A stretch of 64,000 nt of DNA from Pseudonocardia acidicola (GCF_012911935.1 NZ_JAAXLA010000004.1:1-64000); one strand, 5' to 3'; counted from the first letter of the stretch, positions 51,082 to 60,358 are shown. Translations and numbers: made by a program. Notes: generated by a model not told the origin, from the sequence alone.

Positions 51082-52257
51082 ATGGCGGGTGCGGTACGGC
51101 GGGTCGGGGTGGCCGGGCGGCGGGCCCGGCTGACCGTGCGGCACCGGCTCTGCCCCACCGCATGGGCGGCCGACTCGGTGGCCGGTGCGACGGCGGTGGC
51201 GGCGTCGTTGGTCGCGCTGCACGCCACCGACGCGGCCTCGGTGTTCCTGTCGGTGCTGGCCCGGACCCGCGACGGGCGGGTCGGCACGGTCGAGCGCGCC
51301 CTCTACGACGACCGCGCGCTGATCCGAATGCTCGGGATGCGCCGGACCGTGTGGGTGCTCGACCGGGACGTGGCCCCGATCGTGCAGGCCGCGTGCGCCC
51401 GGGCGGTGGCGGCGACCCAGCGCAAACGCCTGGTGGCCCACCTCGCCGACTCCGGTGTGGACGAGGCGGCCGCGTGGCTGGCCGACGTCGAGGCGGCCAC
51501 CCACGCGGCGCTGGCGGCGCGCGGCGAAGCCGCCGCCACCGAGCTCGCCGCCGACGAGCCACGGCTGCGTACCCGGATCGCGGCCACCGGACAGAACGCG
51601 ACGGCCCGGGTGCTGCTGCAGTTGGCCGCCGACGGGCACATCGTGCGCGGCAGGCCGCGGGGCTCGTGGACCTCCACCCGGTACCGCTGGTCGCCGATGA
51701 CGACGTGGCTCGGCGCCCCGCTCGCCGAGCTCGCGGTCGAGGCCGCGCAGATCGCGCTGGCCGGGCACTGGCTGGCCACGTTCGGTCCGGCGCCGGTGAG
51801 CGATCTGCGCTGGTGGGCCGGGTGGGGGATCCGCGAGACCAGCCGCGCGCTGGCCGCGCTGGACACCGTCGAGGTGGACCTGGAGGGCACCCCCGGGCTG
51901 ATGCTCGCCGAGGACGCCGACCCGGTGCCGGCGCCGGAACCGGCCGCCGCGCTGCTGCCGGCGCTGGATCCGACGCCGATGGGGTGGCAGGAGCGTAGCT
52001 GGTTCCTCGGCCCCCACGGGCCGGCACTGTTCGACCGGACCGGCAACATCGGCCCGACGGTGTGGTGGGACGGCCGGATCGTCGGCGGCTGGGCGCAACG
52101 GCCGGACGGCGAGGTCGCGGTGCGGCTGCTCGACGACATCGGGGCCGACGGTGAGAAGGCGGTGCAGGCCGGCGCCGAGCGGCTGGCCGGGCACCTGGGC
52201 GAGGTCCGGGTGACGCCGCGCTTCCGCACACCGCTGGAGCGCGAGCTCTCCACCTGA
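51082..52257 (+). CDS. Winged-helix DNA-binding domain protein (HTH_42/AlkZ-like)
   Basis: A 391-residue protein of the HTH_42 family, which includes the DNA glycosylase AlkZ that unhooks interstrand cross-links. Blocks seen are LVALHATDAASVFLSVLART near the start, LIRMLGMRRTVWVL, and WFLGPHGPALFDRTGNIGPTVWWDGRIVGGWAQR in the last third. ATG 51082 is chosen because the upstream in-frame stretch overlaps the tautomerase start region. A glycosylase role is plausible from the family only. Neighbours give no hint. Confidence 0.82.
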   Translation: MAGAVRRVGVAGRRARLTVRHRLCPTAWAADSVAGATAVAASLVALHATDAASVFLSVLARTRDGRVGTVERALYDDRALIRMLGMRRTVWVLDRDVAPIVQAACARAVAATQRKRLVAHLADSGVDEAAAWLADVEAATHAALAARGEAAATELAADEPRLRTRIAATGQNATARVLLQLAADGHIVRGRPRGSWTSTRYRWSPMTTWLGAPLAELAVEAAQIALAGHWLATFGPAPVSDLRWWAGWGIRETSRALAALDTVEVDLEGTPGLMLAEDADPVPAPEPAAALLPALDPTPMGWQERSWFLGPHGPALFDRTGNIGPTVWWDGRIVGGWAQRPDGEVAVRLLDDIGADGEKAVQAGAERLAGHLGEVRVTPRFRTPLERELST

Positions 52258-52274
52258 GGGGGCGGCCTGATGGG

Positions 52275-52949
52275 TCAGGAGGGCAGGCCGAGCAGCGCGG
52301 GCAGGTCGGCGACCGAGTCGATGACGTCGTCGGCGCCGGCGGCCCGCAGCGCCCGCTCCCCGTGTGCCCCCGTGCGCACCCCGATCGCCAGCCCGGTCCC
52401 GGCGCGGCGGGCCGCCAGCATTCCGGACGTCGCATCCCCCGCGGCGACGACCTCGGCCGGGTCGGCGTCGACACTCGCCGCCGCGGCCAGCAGCATCGCC
52501 GGATCGGGCAGCCCACGACCGTCCACATCGGCCGGGCACACGAGCAGGTCGACGACGTCCGACCAGCCCAGCGCGGCGATCAGCGCGTCCCGCACGGCCG
52601 GGGCGAACCCGCTGCTCAGGACGACGGTCAGACCGGCCGCACGCAGGGCCGACATGGCGGCACGGGCGCCGGGGACCTCGTGGATCCGCCCGGCGCGCAG
52701 CTGCGTCTCGAAACAGGCCTCGAACGCCGCGTTGGCCCGGCGGGCACGGTGCATGTCGCCGTCGAGCAGCTCGCCGAACACCGCGATCGTCGACCGGTCC
52801 ATGGTCGCCTCGGCCTGTCGGCGCAGTGCCGGGAACCGTGGGCCCTCCGGCACGATGCGCACCGCGCGCAGCGCCGTCCGCACGGCGTCGAAGACCATTC
52901 CGTCGTCAGCCACCGTGGTACCCGCCATGTCCAGGACGGCCACTCGCAT
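52275..52949 (-). CDS. HAD-family hydrolase (phosphonatase-like)
   Basis: A 224-residue haloacid dehalogenase-type phosphatase. Motif I DMAGTTVADDG supplies the nucleophile Asp and uses the A-G-T-T form of phosphonoacetaldehyde hydrolases. Motif II is LSSGF and motif III/IV lies in PAMLLAAAA...VVAAGDATSGM. The cap is of the short helical C1 type. The phosphonatase cap lysine is not evident, so substrate remains open. ATG 52949. It is convergent with the winged-helix gene, 17 bp apart. Confidence 0.85.
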   Translation of the reverse strand: MRVAVLDMAGTTVADDGMVFDAVRTALRAVRIVPEGPRFPALRRQAEATMDRSTIAVFGELLDGDMHRARRANAAFEACFETQLRAGRIHEVPGARAAMSALRAAGLTVVLSSGFAPAVRDALIAALGWSDVVDLLVCPADVDGRGLPDPAMLLAAAASVDADPAEVVAAGDATSGMLAARRAGTGLAIGVRTGAHGERALRAAGADDVIDSVADLPALLGLPS

Positions 52950-53031
52950 CCGGGCTAGCTCAGTCCCCTCGGGTGTCCGTCGGCACACGTCCGGGTGGCC
53001 CGCAGGTGAACCCGTCGCACACGCCCGGTGC

Positions 53032-53394
53032 TCACCACAGCGCGAGCCAGGCCCACCATCCGCCGGCCTGCGCCGTCACCGTGACCGGGGCCCCGGCCAC
53101 CTGAACGTGGTGCTCGCCGGGGGCCTCCGCCCGTCCCACCGCATAGCGGTAGTGGGTGGTCTCCCCGTGATCACCGACGCCGACCGGCGGAATGTAGACC
53201 CCGGAACTGCTGCCCGGCCGCCAGCGCCCGGTGTCGTCGAGCCACAGGTGGTCGATGTCGATCTCGCTCTCGTCGCCGTTCGTGTCGATCAACGCGACGG
53301 CGAACGGCCCGGTGGCCGCGATGGCCAGCACCCGGGCGTAGCGCGGGTTCCACCCGCCTAGGCCGATCACATCCGCAGCCGTCGGCTCCGACAT
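53032..53394 (-). CDS. Hypothetical protein
   Basis: A 120-residue soluble protein, not recognised. It appears beta-rich (YARVLAIAATGPFAVALIDTNGDESEIDIDHLWLDDTGRW and HYRYAVGRAEAPGEHHVQVAG) with several Trp near the C-terminus (GGWWAWLALW). No signal peptide or cysteine. ATG 53394 has no strong ribosome site. It lies downstream of an about 330-bp stretch with no sure gene and upstream of the HAD hydrolase. Confidence 0.68.
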   Translation of the reverse strand: MSEPTAADVIGLGGWNPRYARVLAIAATGPFAVALIDTNGDESEIDIDHLWLDDTGRWRPGSSSGVYIPPVGVGDHGETTHYRYAVGRAEAPGEHHVQVAGAPVTVTAQAGGWWAWLALW

Positions 53395-53729
53395 GGGGTC
53401 CAGAATGGACGAGGGGTCGACGGCGCCGGCCGCCGGGTCGGCGTGCCGGGCGCGACGTGCTCGCACGGGCAGCCGTCAGGCCGAGGGCGAGCAGCTGCTC
53501 TCCCGGTTCTCCCGGGGCGCGGTGACCGGCGCCGAGAGCACCCCGCCGGCGAACGGCATCCCGCAACAGCCGGCAGCGGGGTAGCCGGCGGCTCGGGCCT
53601 CGCCGATCGCGCCCGGAGGGCCGCCGGCGCGATCGGCGGGGTGGCCCGCCGCGTCGCACATCGAGGCACCCGCCGAGTGGCTGCCGTGGCTACGCTCGTC
53701 GCCAGTCCCCTCGTGTGGAGGTGCCGCCG
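53395..53729. other. Intergenic stretch with no certain gene
   Basis: 335 bp between the hypothetical (-) and the amidohydrolase (+). It contains one doubtful minus-strand ORF (53476-53661) and GC-rich repeats (GCCGGC and CGCCGGCG words) that form weak hairpins. No promoter could be placed with confidence. The GGAGG ribosome site of the amidohydrolase lies at its right end. Confidence 0.4.
53476..53661 (-). CDS. Doubtful 61-residue ORF
   Basis: MCDAAGHPADRAGGPPGA begins a Gly/Pro/Ala-rich protein with a CCGMPFAGG segment. Composition is close to what random high-GC DNA gives, and there is no good ribosome site. The paired cysteines and PF turn are the only sign it might be real. Confidence 0.25.
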   Translation of the reverse strand: MCDAAGHPADRAGGPPGAIGEARAAGYPAAGCCGMPFAGGVLSAPVTAPRENRESSCSPSA

Positions 53730-54800
53730 ATGGTGGCCGCGATCGACGTCGACGTGCACCACGCCGTGCCGGGCATCTCCGCGCTGTTCCCGCACCTGCC
53801 GGACCGCTGGATCGACTACTGCGTCGAGGGCCGCATCGAGGGCTTCGCACCGGCCTTCTACCCGCCGGGGATGCCGCTGTCCGCCCGCCCGGGGGCCCGC
53901 CCGGCCGCCGGCCCGCCCGGCTCGGACGTCGACCTGCTGCGGGACCGGGTGCTCGACGGTCCCGGGGCCGCCGTCGCGGTACTGAACTGCCTCTACGCGG
54001 TCGGGGCCCTGCACAACACCGACTGGGCCGGTGCGCTGGCGAGCGCGGTCAACGACTGGCAGGCCGCGACCTGGCTCGACGCCGACCCGCGGTTGCGGGC
54101 CGCGATCGTCGTCGTCCCGGACGACCCGGCGGGCGCCGCGGCGGAGATCGAACGCTGCGCCGCGGACCCACGGTTCGTGCAGGTCCTGCTGCCGGCCCAG
54201 ACCACCACCCCGCTCGGCCGCCGGGTGCACCGGCCCATCTACGCCGCCGCGGAGCGCGCCGGGCTGCCGGTGGCGATACACCCCGGCGTCGCCGGGGCGA
54301 ACGCGCTGTCCCCGGTGGGCTGGCCGTCGCACTACATCGAGGACTATGCGAACGCCGCCCTCGCGATCCAGTCGCAGCTGACCAGTCTCGTCGCGGAGGG
54401 CGTGTTCACCGAGCACCCGGGGCTGCGGGTCGTGCTGCTGGAGAGCGGCGTGACCTGGCTGCCCCCGCTCATGTGGCGGTTCGACAAGAACTGGAAGGCG
54501 CTGCGACGCGAGGTGCCCTGGGTGGACCGGCCGCCCTCCCAGGTGATCCGCGAGCACGTCCGGTTCGCGATCGCGCCGTTCGACGGGCCGGTGGATCCGC
54601 CGCGGGACTGGATCGACCGTTTCCTCACCCAGGTCGGCTCGGTCGAGCTGCTGCTCTACGCCAGTGACCATCCGCACTGGCACGACCGCGACCCGCACGA
54701 GGCGCTGCTCGACCACCTCTCCCCCGCCGAGCGGGAGCGGGTGCTGCGGGCCAACGCGGCCGAGCTCTACCGGTTGGACGTGCCGGAGGTGACCCGATGA
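53730..54800 (+). CDS. Amidohydrolase-2 family protein, tandem copy 1
   Basis: A 356-residue TIM-barrel metal hydrolase/decarboxylase of the ACMSD-type group. Metal ligands appear as D-V-H in IDVDVHH at the start, His in VAIHPG and Asp in YASDHPHWH. The mid region NDWQAATWLDADPRLRAAI is shared with the next protein. ATG 53730 has GGAGGTGCC upstream. Stop/start overlap with copy 2 suggests the products are made together, perhaps as partners. It could be a decarboxylase or lactone hydrolase of an aromatic pathway; no pathway genes confirm this. Confidence 0.85.
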   Translation: MVAAIDVDVHHAVPGISALFPHLPDRWIDYCVEGRIEGFAPAFYPPGMPLSARPGARPAAGPPGSDVDLLRDRVLDGPGAAVAVLNCLYAVGALHNTDWAGALASAVNDWQAATWLDADPRLRAAIVVVPDDPAGAAAEIERCAADPRFVQVLLPAQTTTPLGRRVHRPIYAAAERAGLPVAIHPGVAGANALSPVGWPSHYIEDYANAALAIQSQLTSLVAEGVFTEHPGLRVVLLESGVTWLPPLMWRFDKNWKALRREVPWVDRPPSQVIREHVRFAIAPFDGPVDPPRDWIDRFLTQVGSVELLLYASDHPHWHDRDPHEALLDHLSPAERERVLRANAAELYRLDVPEVTR

Positions 54801-55906
54801 CCGGCACGACGGAATCGCCGGCCGCAGGCCGGTCGCACCGGGCACGCACCACGTTGATCGACTGCGACGTGCACAACGCCGTCCCGTCCGATGCCGCGCT
54901 GATCCCGTACCTGTCCGCCCGCTGGCGTCGGCACCTGGAGCTGGTCGGCTCCCGGACGTTCAGCCCGTTCACCACCGGCTACGCGTATCCCAAGGCCGCG
55001 CCGTTCGCCAGCCGGCACGACGCGTGGCCGCCGGGCGGCGCGCTGCCCGGTTCCGATCTGGACTTCATGCGCGCGCAACTGCTCGACGCCTACGACATCG
55101 AGTTCGCCGTGCTCAACTGCCTGTACCGGGCCCCCGAGCAGCGCTACGACGCCTACGCCGCGGCGCTCGCGGCGGCGGTCAACGACTGGCAGGTCGAGCA
55201 CTGGCTCTCCCGGGACCGGCGGCTGCGGGCGTCGATCACGGTGTCGTTCGAGTCGCCGGAGCTGGCCGCCGCGGAGATCCACCGGGCCGCCGCGGACCCC
55301 GGCTTCGTGCAGGTGCTGCTCTACCCGCGCACCCGCGACCCGCTGGGCCGCCGGGCGTACTGGCCGATCTTCGAAGCGGCCGCGGAGACGGGGCTGCCGG
55401 TCGGGTTGCACGCCGCGTCGACCACACCGGGCCCGATCACCTCGGCGGGCTGGCCGTCGTACTACATCGAGGACCACACGTCGCTGGCCGTCGCGTTCCA
55501 GGCCCAGGTCACGAGCCTGATCTTCGAAGGCGTCTTCGACCGCTTCCCCGACCTGCAGGTCGTGCTCATGGAGGGCGGGTTCGCCTGGGTGCCCGGCCTG
55601 ATGGCGCGGCTCGACGGGCTGCACCGGCGCCTGGGGGCGGAGGTGCCCGACCTGGTGCACCCGCCGTCGCACTACCTGCGGCACCGGATCCGGATCACCA
55701 CCCAGCCCATGGAGGAGCCGGAGGACCCGGCCGATCTGATCCCGCTGATCCGCGACGTCGGCCAGGACGTGCTGATGTTCTCCACCGACTACCCGCACTG
55801 GGACTTCGACGACCCGCACCGGGCGTTCCAGACCCGGGTGCCGTCCGACCTGCACCGCAGGATCATGTACGACAACGCCCGCCGCCACTACCGTTTCACC
55901 ACGTGA
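54797..55906 (+). CDS. Amidohydrolase-2 family protein, tandem copy 2
   Basis: A 369-residue paralogue of the preceding protein (shared FVQVLL, GWPS.YIED and SDxPHW-type blocks). Metal ligands appear as D-V-H in IDCDVHNAV, His in VGLHAAST and Asp in STDYPHWD. An extra N-terminal tail of about 18 polar residues distinguishes it. ATG 54797 overlaps copy 1, and its stop overlaps the VOC gene by 4 bp, so the three form one operon. Substrate unknown. Confidence 0.87.
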   Translation: MTGTTESPAAGRSHRARTTLIDCDVHNAVPSDAALIPYLSARWRRHLELVGSRTFSPFTTGYAYPKAAPFASRHDAWPPGGALPGSDLDFMRAQLLDAYDIEFAVLNCLYRAPEQRYDAYAAALAAAVNDWQVEHWLSRDRRLRASITVSFESPELAAAEIHRAAADPGFVQVLLYPRTRDPLGRRAYWPIFEAAAETGLPVGLHAASTTPGPITSAGWPSYYIEDHTSLAVAFQAQVTSLIFEGVFDRFPDLQVVLMEGGFAWVPGLMARLDGLHRRLGAEVPDLVHPPSHYLRHRIRITTQPMEEPEDPADLIPLIRDVGQDVLMFSTDYPHWDFDDPHRAFQTRVPSDLHRRIMYDNARRHYRFTT

Positions 55907-56328
55907 CGACTCCCCCGGGATTCACCGGCGTGGCCCATCTCGCGATGACGGTCGTGGACATGGAGGCCACCGCCGCGTGGTGGGAGCGGACCTTCGGTTT
56001 CGAGCGGCTGCGCCGCGTCGACGAGCCCGAGGGCGAGCAGCGGCACCCGCGGATCCTGATCCGGCACCCCGGGTCGGGCCTGGTGTTCGGGATCCACGAG
56101 CCGCACGAGCGCTCTGGCGACCGCTTCGATCCGGACCGCACCGGCCTGGACCACATCGCGCTCGCCGTCACCGAGCGCACCGACCTCGACCGCTGGAGCG
56201 AGCACCTCGACGCGCTGGGGGTGGAACACTCCCCGGCGCGCGACGCCGGGTACGCCGAGTTCGTGTCCTTCACCGATCCGGACGGCATCCAGGGCGAGCT
56301 GTGGTGGGTGAAACCGGCTACCGGGTGA
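55903..56328 (+). CDS. VOC family protein (glyoxalase/dioxygenase fold)
   Basis: A 141-residue vicinal-oxygen-chelate protein with two beta-alpha-beta-beta-beta halves. Likely metal ligands are His in GVAHLAMTV, His in LDHIALAV and Glu in QGELWW. These folds host glyoxalases, extradiol dioxygenases and resistance proteins. GTG 55903 overlaps the second amidohydrolase, so it probably acts in the same unknown catabolic step. Single-domain size favours a glyoxalase-like or isomerase role. Confidence 0.87.
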   Translation: MTTPPGFTGVAHLAMTVVDMEATAAWWERTFGFERLRRVDEPEGEQRHPRILIRHPGSGLVFGIHEPHERSGDRFDPDRTGLDHIALAVTERTDLDRWSEHLDALGVEHSPARDAGYAEFVSFTDPDGIQGELWWVKPATG

Positions 56329-56365
56329 GCGCAGCGGCGCCGCGACACGACGGGCGGGGCCCGCC

Positions 56366-56671
56366 GTGAGGTTCCGCCGCCGGCCACCGCCGGTGATCAC
56401 CGACGTGCCGATGTCGCCGGCCGAGGAGCGGCGCCACCGTGAGCGCGTCTACGCCGCGCTGATGGTCGTGCACCTGGTCGGGTTGCTCGTCGGCGGTCTG
56501 CTCTACCTCAAGGCCTGGGGAGTCGGCCTGGCGCTGATCATCCTGACCGGTCCGCTGCCCTGGGTCGCGGTCGTGCTGGCCAACGACCCGGTGCACCGCC
56601 GGAGCCGCCGCCGGCGCACGGACCCGGGCGAGGTTTCAGAGCCCCCTGGGAAGGGCATCACGGACACGTGA
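56366..56671 (+). CDS. DUF3099 domain-containing membrane protein, second copy
   Basis: A 101-residue membrane protein of the DUF3099 type. VITDVPMSPAEERRHRERVYAALM parallels the ITDAALSYEEE opening of the 6.8-kb copy, two helices follow (about 32-50 and 52-70) and PLPWVAVVLANDP is the hallmark. GTG 56366. Its stop overlaps the ligase start by 4 bp. Function unknown; the link with a DNA ligase could be accidental. Confidence 0.82.
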   Translation: MRFRRRPPPVITDVPMSPAEERRHRERVYAALMVVHLVGLLVGGLLYLKAWGVGLALIILTGPLPWVAVVLANDPVHRRSRRRRTDPGEVSEPPGKGITDT

Positions 56672-57675
56672 CGCACCCGGCGCTGGATGCGCTGCACCCG
56701 GACGAGCGCGCGCAGGTGCGCCCCGCGGGACCACCGCAGTTCCGGCCGCCGATGCTGGCCACGCTCACCGACGAGCACTTCTCCGATCCCGGCTGGATCT
56801 ACGAACGGAAGTTCGACGGCGTGCGCGCGATCGTGGTGCGCCGCGACGGCCGCACCGAGTTGTACTCGCGCAACCGCAAGGACATGACCGGCACCTACCC
56901 CGAACTGGCCGAGGCGCTCGACGGGCAGGACCTGCCCGATCTCGTCGCCGACGGCGAGGTCGTGGCGTTCGACGACGGCCGCACCAGCTTCGAGCGGCTC
57001 CAGGCCCGGCTCGGGCTGACCGACCCGCAGCGCGCCCGGGAGACCGGCGTCACGGTCTACCTGTACCTGTTCGACCTGCTCGCCTTCGACGGTGCCGACC
57101 TCACCGAGGTACCGCTGCGCGGGCGCAAGCGGGTGCTGCGCCGGGCGTTGCACTGGGACGACCCGGTCCGGTTCACCACCCACCGCAACGGCGACGGCGA
57201 GCGCTACCTGGACTACGCGTGCGCGCACGGCTGGGAGGGGGTGATCGCGAAGCGGGCGGACTCGCCGTACCGGCCGGGACGCACCAAGGACTGGCTGAAG
57301 TTCAAGTGCGTCCGCGACCAGGAACTCGTCATCGGCGGCTGGACCGACCCGGGCGGGGCCCGCAAGGAGTTCGGCGCGCTGCTCGTCGGGTACCACCCGA
57401 CGGCCGGCGACACCCGGCTGCGCTACGCCGGGAAGGTCGGCACCGGCTTCACCGAGGCGACGCTGCACGCGCTGCGGGAACGCTTCGCGGGGCTGGACCG
57501 CGCCGACTCGCCGTTCGACCGGCCGGTGCGCGAACGCGGGGCGCACTGGCTGGCGCCGGAGCTCGTCGCGCAGATCGGGTTCACCGAGTGGACCCGCGAC
57601 GGTCGGCTGCGCCACCCCCGTTACCTGGGGTTGCGCGACGACAAGCCCGCGACTGAGGTGGTGCGCGAGGGATGA
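56668..57675 (+). CDS. ligD: ATP-dependent DNA ligase (LigD ligase-domain type)
   Basis: A 335-residue ATP-dependent ligase of the LigD type. Motif I is YERKFDGVRAI (Lys at about 48 is adenylated), motif III YLFDLLAFDG, motif IV WEGVIAKR and motif V DWLKFKC. The C-terminal OB-fold has IGGWTDPGGARKEFGALLVGYH. It seals breaks in bacterial end joining. GTG 56668 overlaps DUF3099, and the stop overlaps the polymerase-domain gene. The usual LigD fusion is split here into separate ligase and polymerase genes. No Ku gene lies in the window. Confidence 0.9.
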   Translation: MTHPALDALHPDERAQVRPAGPPQFRPPMLATLTDEHFSDPGWIYERKFDGVRAIVVRRDGRTELYSRNRKDMTGTYPELAEALDGQDLPDLVADGEVVAFDDGRTSFERLQARLGLTDPQRARETGVTVYLYLFDLLAFDGADLTEVPLRGRKRVLRRALHWDDPVRFTTHRNGDGERYLDYACAHGWEGVIAKRADSPYRPGRTKDWLKFKCVRDQELVIGGWTDPGGARKEFGALLVGYHPTAGDTRLRYAGKVGTGFTEATLHALRERFAGLDRADSPFDRPVRERGAHWLAPELVAQIGFTEWTRDGRLRHPRYLGLRDDKPATEVVREG

Positions 57676-58550
57676 CCCGGACGACGATCACGCACCCGGA
57701 CAAGGTGCTCTACCCCGAGCCGGGGGTGACCAAGGCCGATCTGGCCCGGTACTACGAGCGGGTCGCGGACGTGATGCTGCCGCATCTGGAGGGCCGGCCG
57801 CTGTCGCTGGTCCGGTTCCCCAACGGGCTGGCGGCCTCGGGGTTCTTCCAGAAGCAGGCGCCGGCCGGGGCGCCGGTGCACACCGTCGAGGTACCGGCGG
57901 ACAACGACCGCGGGCAGGTCGAGCACATCGTGGTCACCGACGCCGACGACCTGCGCTACCTGGCGAACCAGTCGGCCCTGGAGGTGCACCGGGCGCTGTC
58001 CCGGGTCGGCGCCCTGGACCGGCCCGATCTGATGGTGATCGACCTCGACCCGCCCGAGCACCGTGACCTGACGGTGCTGCGCCGCGCCGTCCGCGCCACC
58101 CGGGACCTGCTCGACGAGATCGGCCTGGTCCCGTTCCTGATGGCCACCGGCAGCAGCGGCTACCACGTGGTGACGCCGCTGGACGCGACCGCGGACTTCG
58201 ACGAGGTCCGGGGACTGGCCCGGGCCGTCGCGGCCCGGCTGGAGGCCGCCGACCCGGCCGGGTTGACCACCGCGCACCGGATCGCCGACCGGGGCGACCG
58301 CATCTACCTCGATGTCGGTCGCAACGCCTACGGGCAGACGGCGATCGCGCCCTACTCGCCCCGGGCCCGCCCCGGCGCCCCGGTGGCGACGCCGCTGCGG
58401 TTCCGGGAACTGTCCCGCGTCGCCCCGGACGGGCACACCGTCGCCAGCATCGGCCGCCGGTTGGCGCGCACCGGCGACCCGTGGGCCGACATCGGCTCCC
58501 ACGCCCGGTCCGCAGCGGCGGCGCGCGGGCGCCTCGACCGGCTCGGCTGA
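57672..58550 (+). CDS. LigD polymerase-domain protein (primase-like, NHEJ)
   Basis: A 292-residue stand-alone polymerase domain (archaeo-eukaryotic primase fold) that adds nucleotides at break ends. ITHPDKVLYPEPGVTKADLARYYE opens the family. DLDPP carries the catalytic Asp pair, and TGSSGYHVVTPLD completes the site. ATG 57672 overlaps the ligase stop (ATGA). Ligase first, polymerase second, and no nuclease domain is visible. Confidence 0.9.
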   Translation: MTRTTITHPDKVLYPEPGVTKADLARYYERVADVMLPHLEGRPLSLVRFPNGLAASGFFQKQAPAGAPVHTVEVPADNDRGQVEHIVVTDADDLRYLANQSALEVHRALSRVGALDRPDLMVIDLDPPEHRDLTVLRRAVRATRDLLDEIGLVPFLMATGSSGYHVVTPLDATADFDEVRGLARAVAARLEAADPAGLTTAHRIADRGDRIYLDVGRNAYGQTAIAPYSPRARPGAPVATPLRFRELSRVAPDGHTVASIGRRLARTGDPWADIGSHARSAAAARGRLDRLG

Positions 58551-58749
58551 GCGCGCCCCGACCACCGGGCGACGGTGAGGGACCTCACCGCCGCCGCGGG
58601 CTGCGCCGGAGCCGCACGGTCGGGAGCATGGGATGCGGTGCCCGTGGTCGTGTGCCGTCCCCCAGCCCGCCGTCATCCGACGGCGCAGCACCGATCTGAA
58701 TCGATCCCGCACCCATCTGGTGCCCCCGCTCGCCACCGGAGGAACCGCC

Positions 58750-60195
58750 GTGCCCGTTCCCGTCCTCGCTCCCCGTGCCCCCACCCTCAGCGGAATCGCA
58801 CACCGGCTTCGCCCCCCGGCCGAACCGCCGTCATGGCGCCGGCTTCGCCTCGCCGTCACCGCCCTGTTCGCTCTCGACGGGTTCGTGTTCGGCAGCTGGG
58901 CCGCCCGGATCCCGGACGTCACCACCCAGGTCGGTGCCACCGCATCGACGCTGGGCGTCGCACTGCTGTGCGTCTCCCTCGGCGCACTGGCAAGCATGCA
59001 ACTGACCGGCGCGCTGTGTGCCCGGCTCGGCTCCGGGATGGTCGCCGCGATCGGCGCGCTCCTGCTCTGCGCAGCCATCGCACTGCCCGGACTGGCCACG
59101 TCGGTGCCGGCCCTGGCCGCGGCACTACTGGTGTTCGGCGCGGTGACCGGCACCGTCAACGTCGCCGCGAACAGCCTCGGCGTGCTGGCCGAGCGGCGCC
59201 GCGCCCGCCCCGTGATGCCGTCGCTGCACGCCGGGTTCAGCTTCGGCGGCCTGGCCGGCGCCGCGATCGGCGGCGTGGCCTCATCGCTCGGCCCCGTCGC
59301 TGCGCACCTGCTCGTCGTCGCGGGCGCCGGGCTGCTGGTCAGCGCATCGATCGGGCCGACCTTGGCGGCCGCCGACCCGGCCCGGCCGCGGGCCGCCCGC
59401 ACGACTCCGGACGGTCCGCACCGGGGCCCGTTCCCGCGCGGGCTCATCGTTCTGCTGGGCCTGATCGCGGGCTGCACCGCGTACGGCGAGGGCGCCCTCA
59501 CCGACTGGGGCGCGTTGCATCTGCGCGACACCCTGCACGCCTCCCCCGCCCTCGCCGCCGCCGGATACGCCGGGTTCTCCCTGGCGATGGCCTGCGGGCG
59601 GCTCGGCGGCGGCCGGCTGCTCGGCCTGTTCGGCGAGACGCGACTGCTCAGCGGCGGGGCGTTGCTGGCCGCGATCGGGATGCTGTTCGCCGTGCTCTCC
59701 TCGACCGCGACGGTGGCCGTGGGCGGGTTCGTGCTGGTCGGACTGGGGCTGGCGAACATCTTCCCGATCGCGATCGCCCGGGCGGGCGGGTCCGGCGGCG
59801 CGTCCGGGGTCGCGCTGGCCTCGACCGTCGGCTACAGCGGGCTGCTCGGCGGCCCACCGGTCATCGGCTTCCTCGCCGCGCACGCCGGGTTGCCGCTCGC
59901 GCTGAGCACCGTCTCGGTCCTCGCGACGGCCGCCGCGGGCCTGGCCGTCGTGGTGGCCGCCGGACGGGCCGGGGTCCGCGATCGGATCGCGACGGTGACG
60001 ACACGGGTCAGCGGGGCCCGCGGCCGGCTCGCAGCCGTCGCCGACCGGCTCGCCGACAACCTGAGCCCGGCGCTGCGCGCGGCCGCGGACCGGTACGCCC
60101 GCGACCTGCCGATCCTCGCCGAGCAGGGCGCCGGCCGCGGTCCGCGCGAGTCCACCCTGCAGCCGTACCCGGGCCTGGAGATGCTGCTGCGCTGA
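58750..60195 (+). CDS. Major facilitator superfamily transporter
   Basis: A 481-residue transporter with about twelve hydrophobic helices between residues 35 and 400. The helix 2-3 loop has CARLGSGMV, and the pattern FALDGFVFGSWAARIPDV followed by ASTLGVALLC resembles the MFS subfamily of YbjJ-type exporters or sugar-like permeases. The C-terminal 80 residues (RDRIATVTTRVSGARGRLAAVADRLADN...) form a soluble helical tail not typical of the family. GTG 58750 has GGAGGAACC upstream. The cargo is unknown. Confidence 0.83.
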   Translation: MPVPVLAPRAPTLSGIAHRLRPPAEPPSWRRLRLAVTALFALDGFVFGSWAARIPDVTTQVGATASTLGVALLCVSLGALASMQLTGALCARLGSGMVAAIGALLLCAAIALPGLATSVPALAAALLVFGAVTGTVNVAANSLGVLAERRRARPVMPSLHAGFSFGGLAGAAIGGVASSLGPVAAHLLVVAGAGLLVSASIGPTLAAADPARPRAARTTPDGPHRGPFPRGLIVLLGLIAGCTAYGEGALTDWGALHLRDTLHASPALAAAGYAGFSLAMACGRLGGGRLLGLFGETRLLSGGALLAAIGMLFAVLSSTATVAVGGFVLVGLGLANIFPIAIARAGGSGGASGVALASTVGYSGLLGGPPVIGFLAAHAGLPLALSTVSVLATAAAGLAVVVAAGRAGVRDRIATVTTRVSGARGRLAAVADRLADNLSPALRAAADRYARDLPILAEQGAGRGPRESTLQPYPGLEMLLR

Positions 60196-60358
60196 CCCGC
60201 AGCGCCGCAGCCCGACCGGTGGCCGGGGTAACCCACGTCACCCGGGCCGCCCCGATCCCCCACCGATCGCCTGATGACCCACGCCCGCCCGGCCGCACAT
60301 CCTGCAGAGGTGGCCCTGACCGGGCCTGTGGAGCGCACCGCGGAGGGACTGCACCCCG

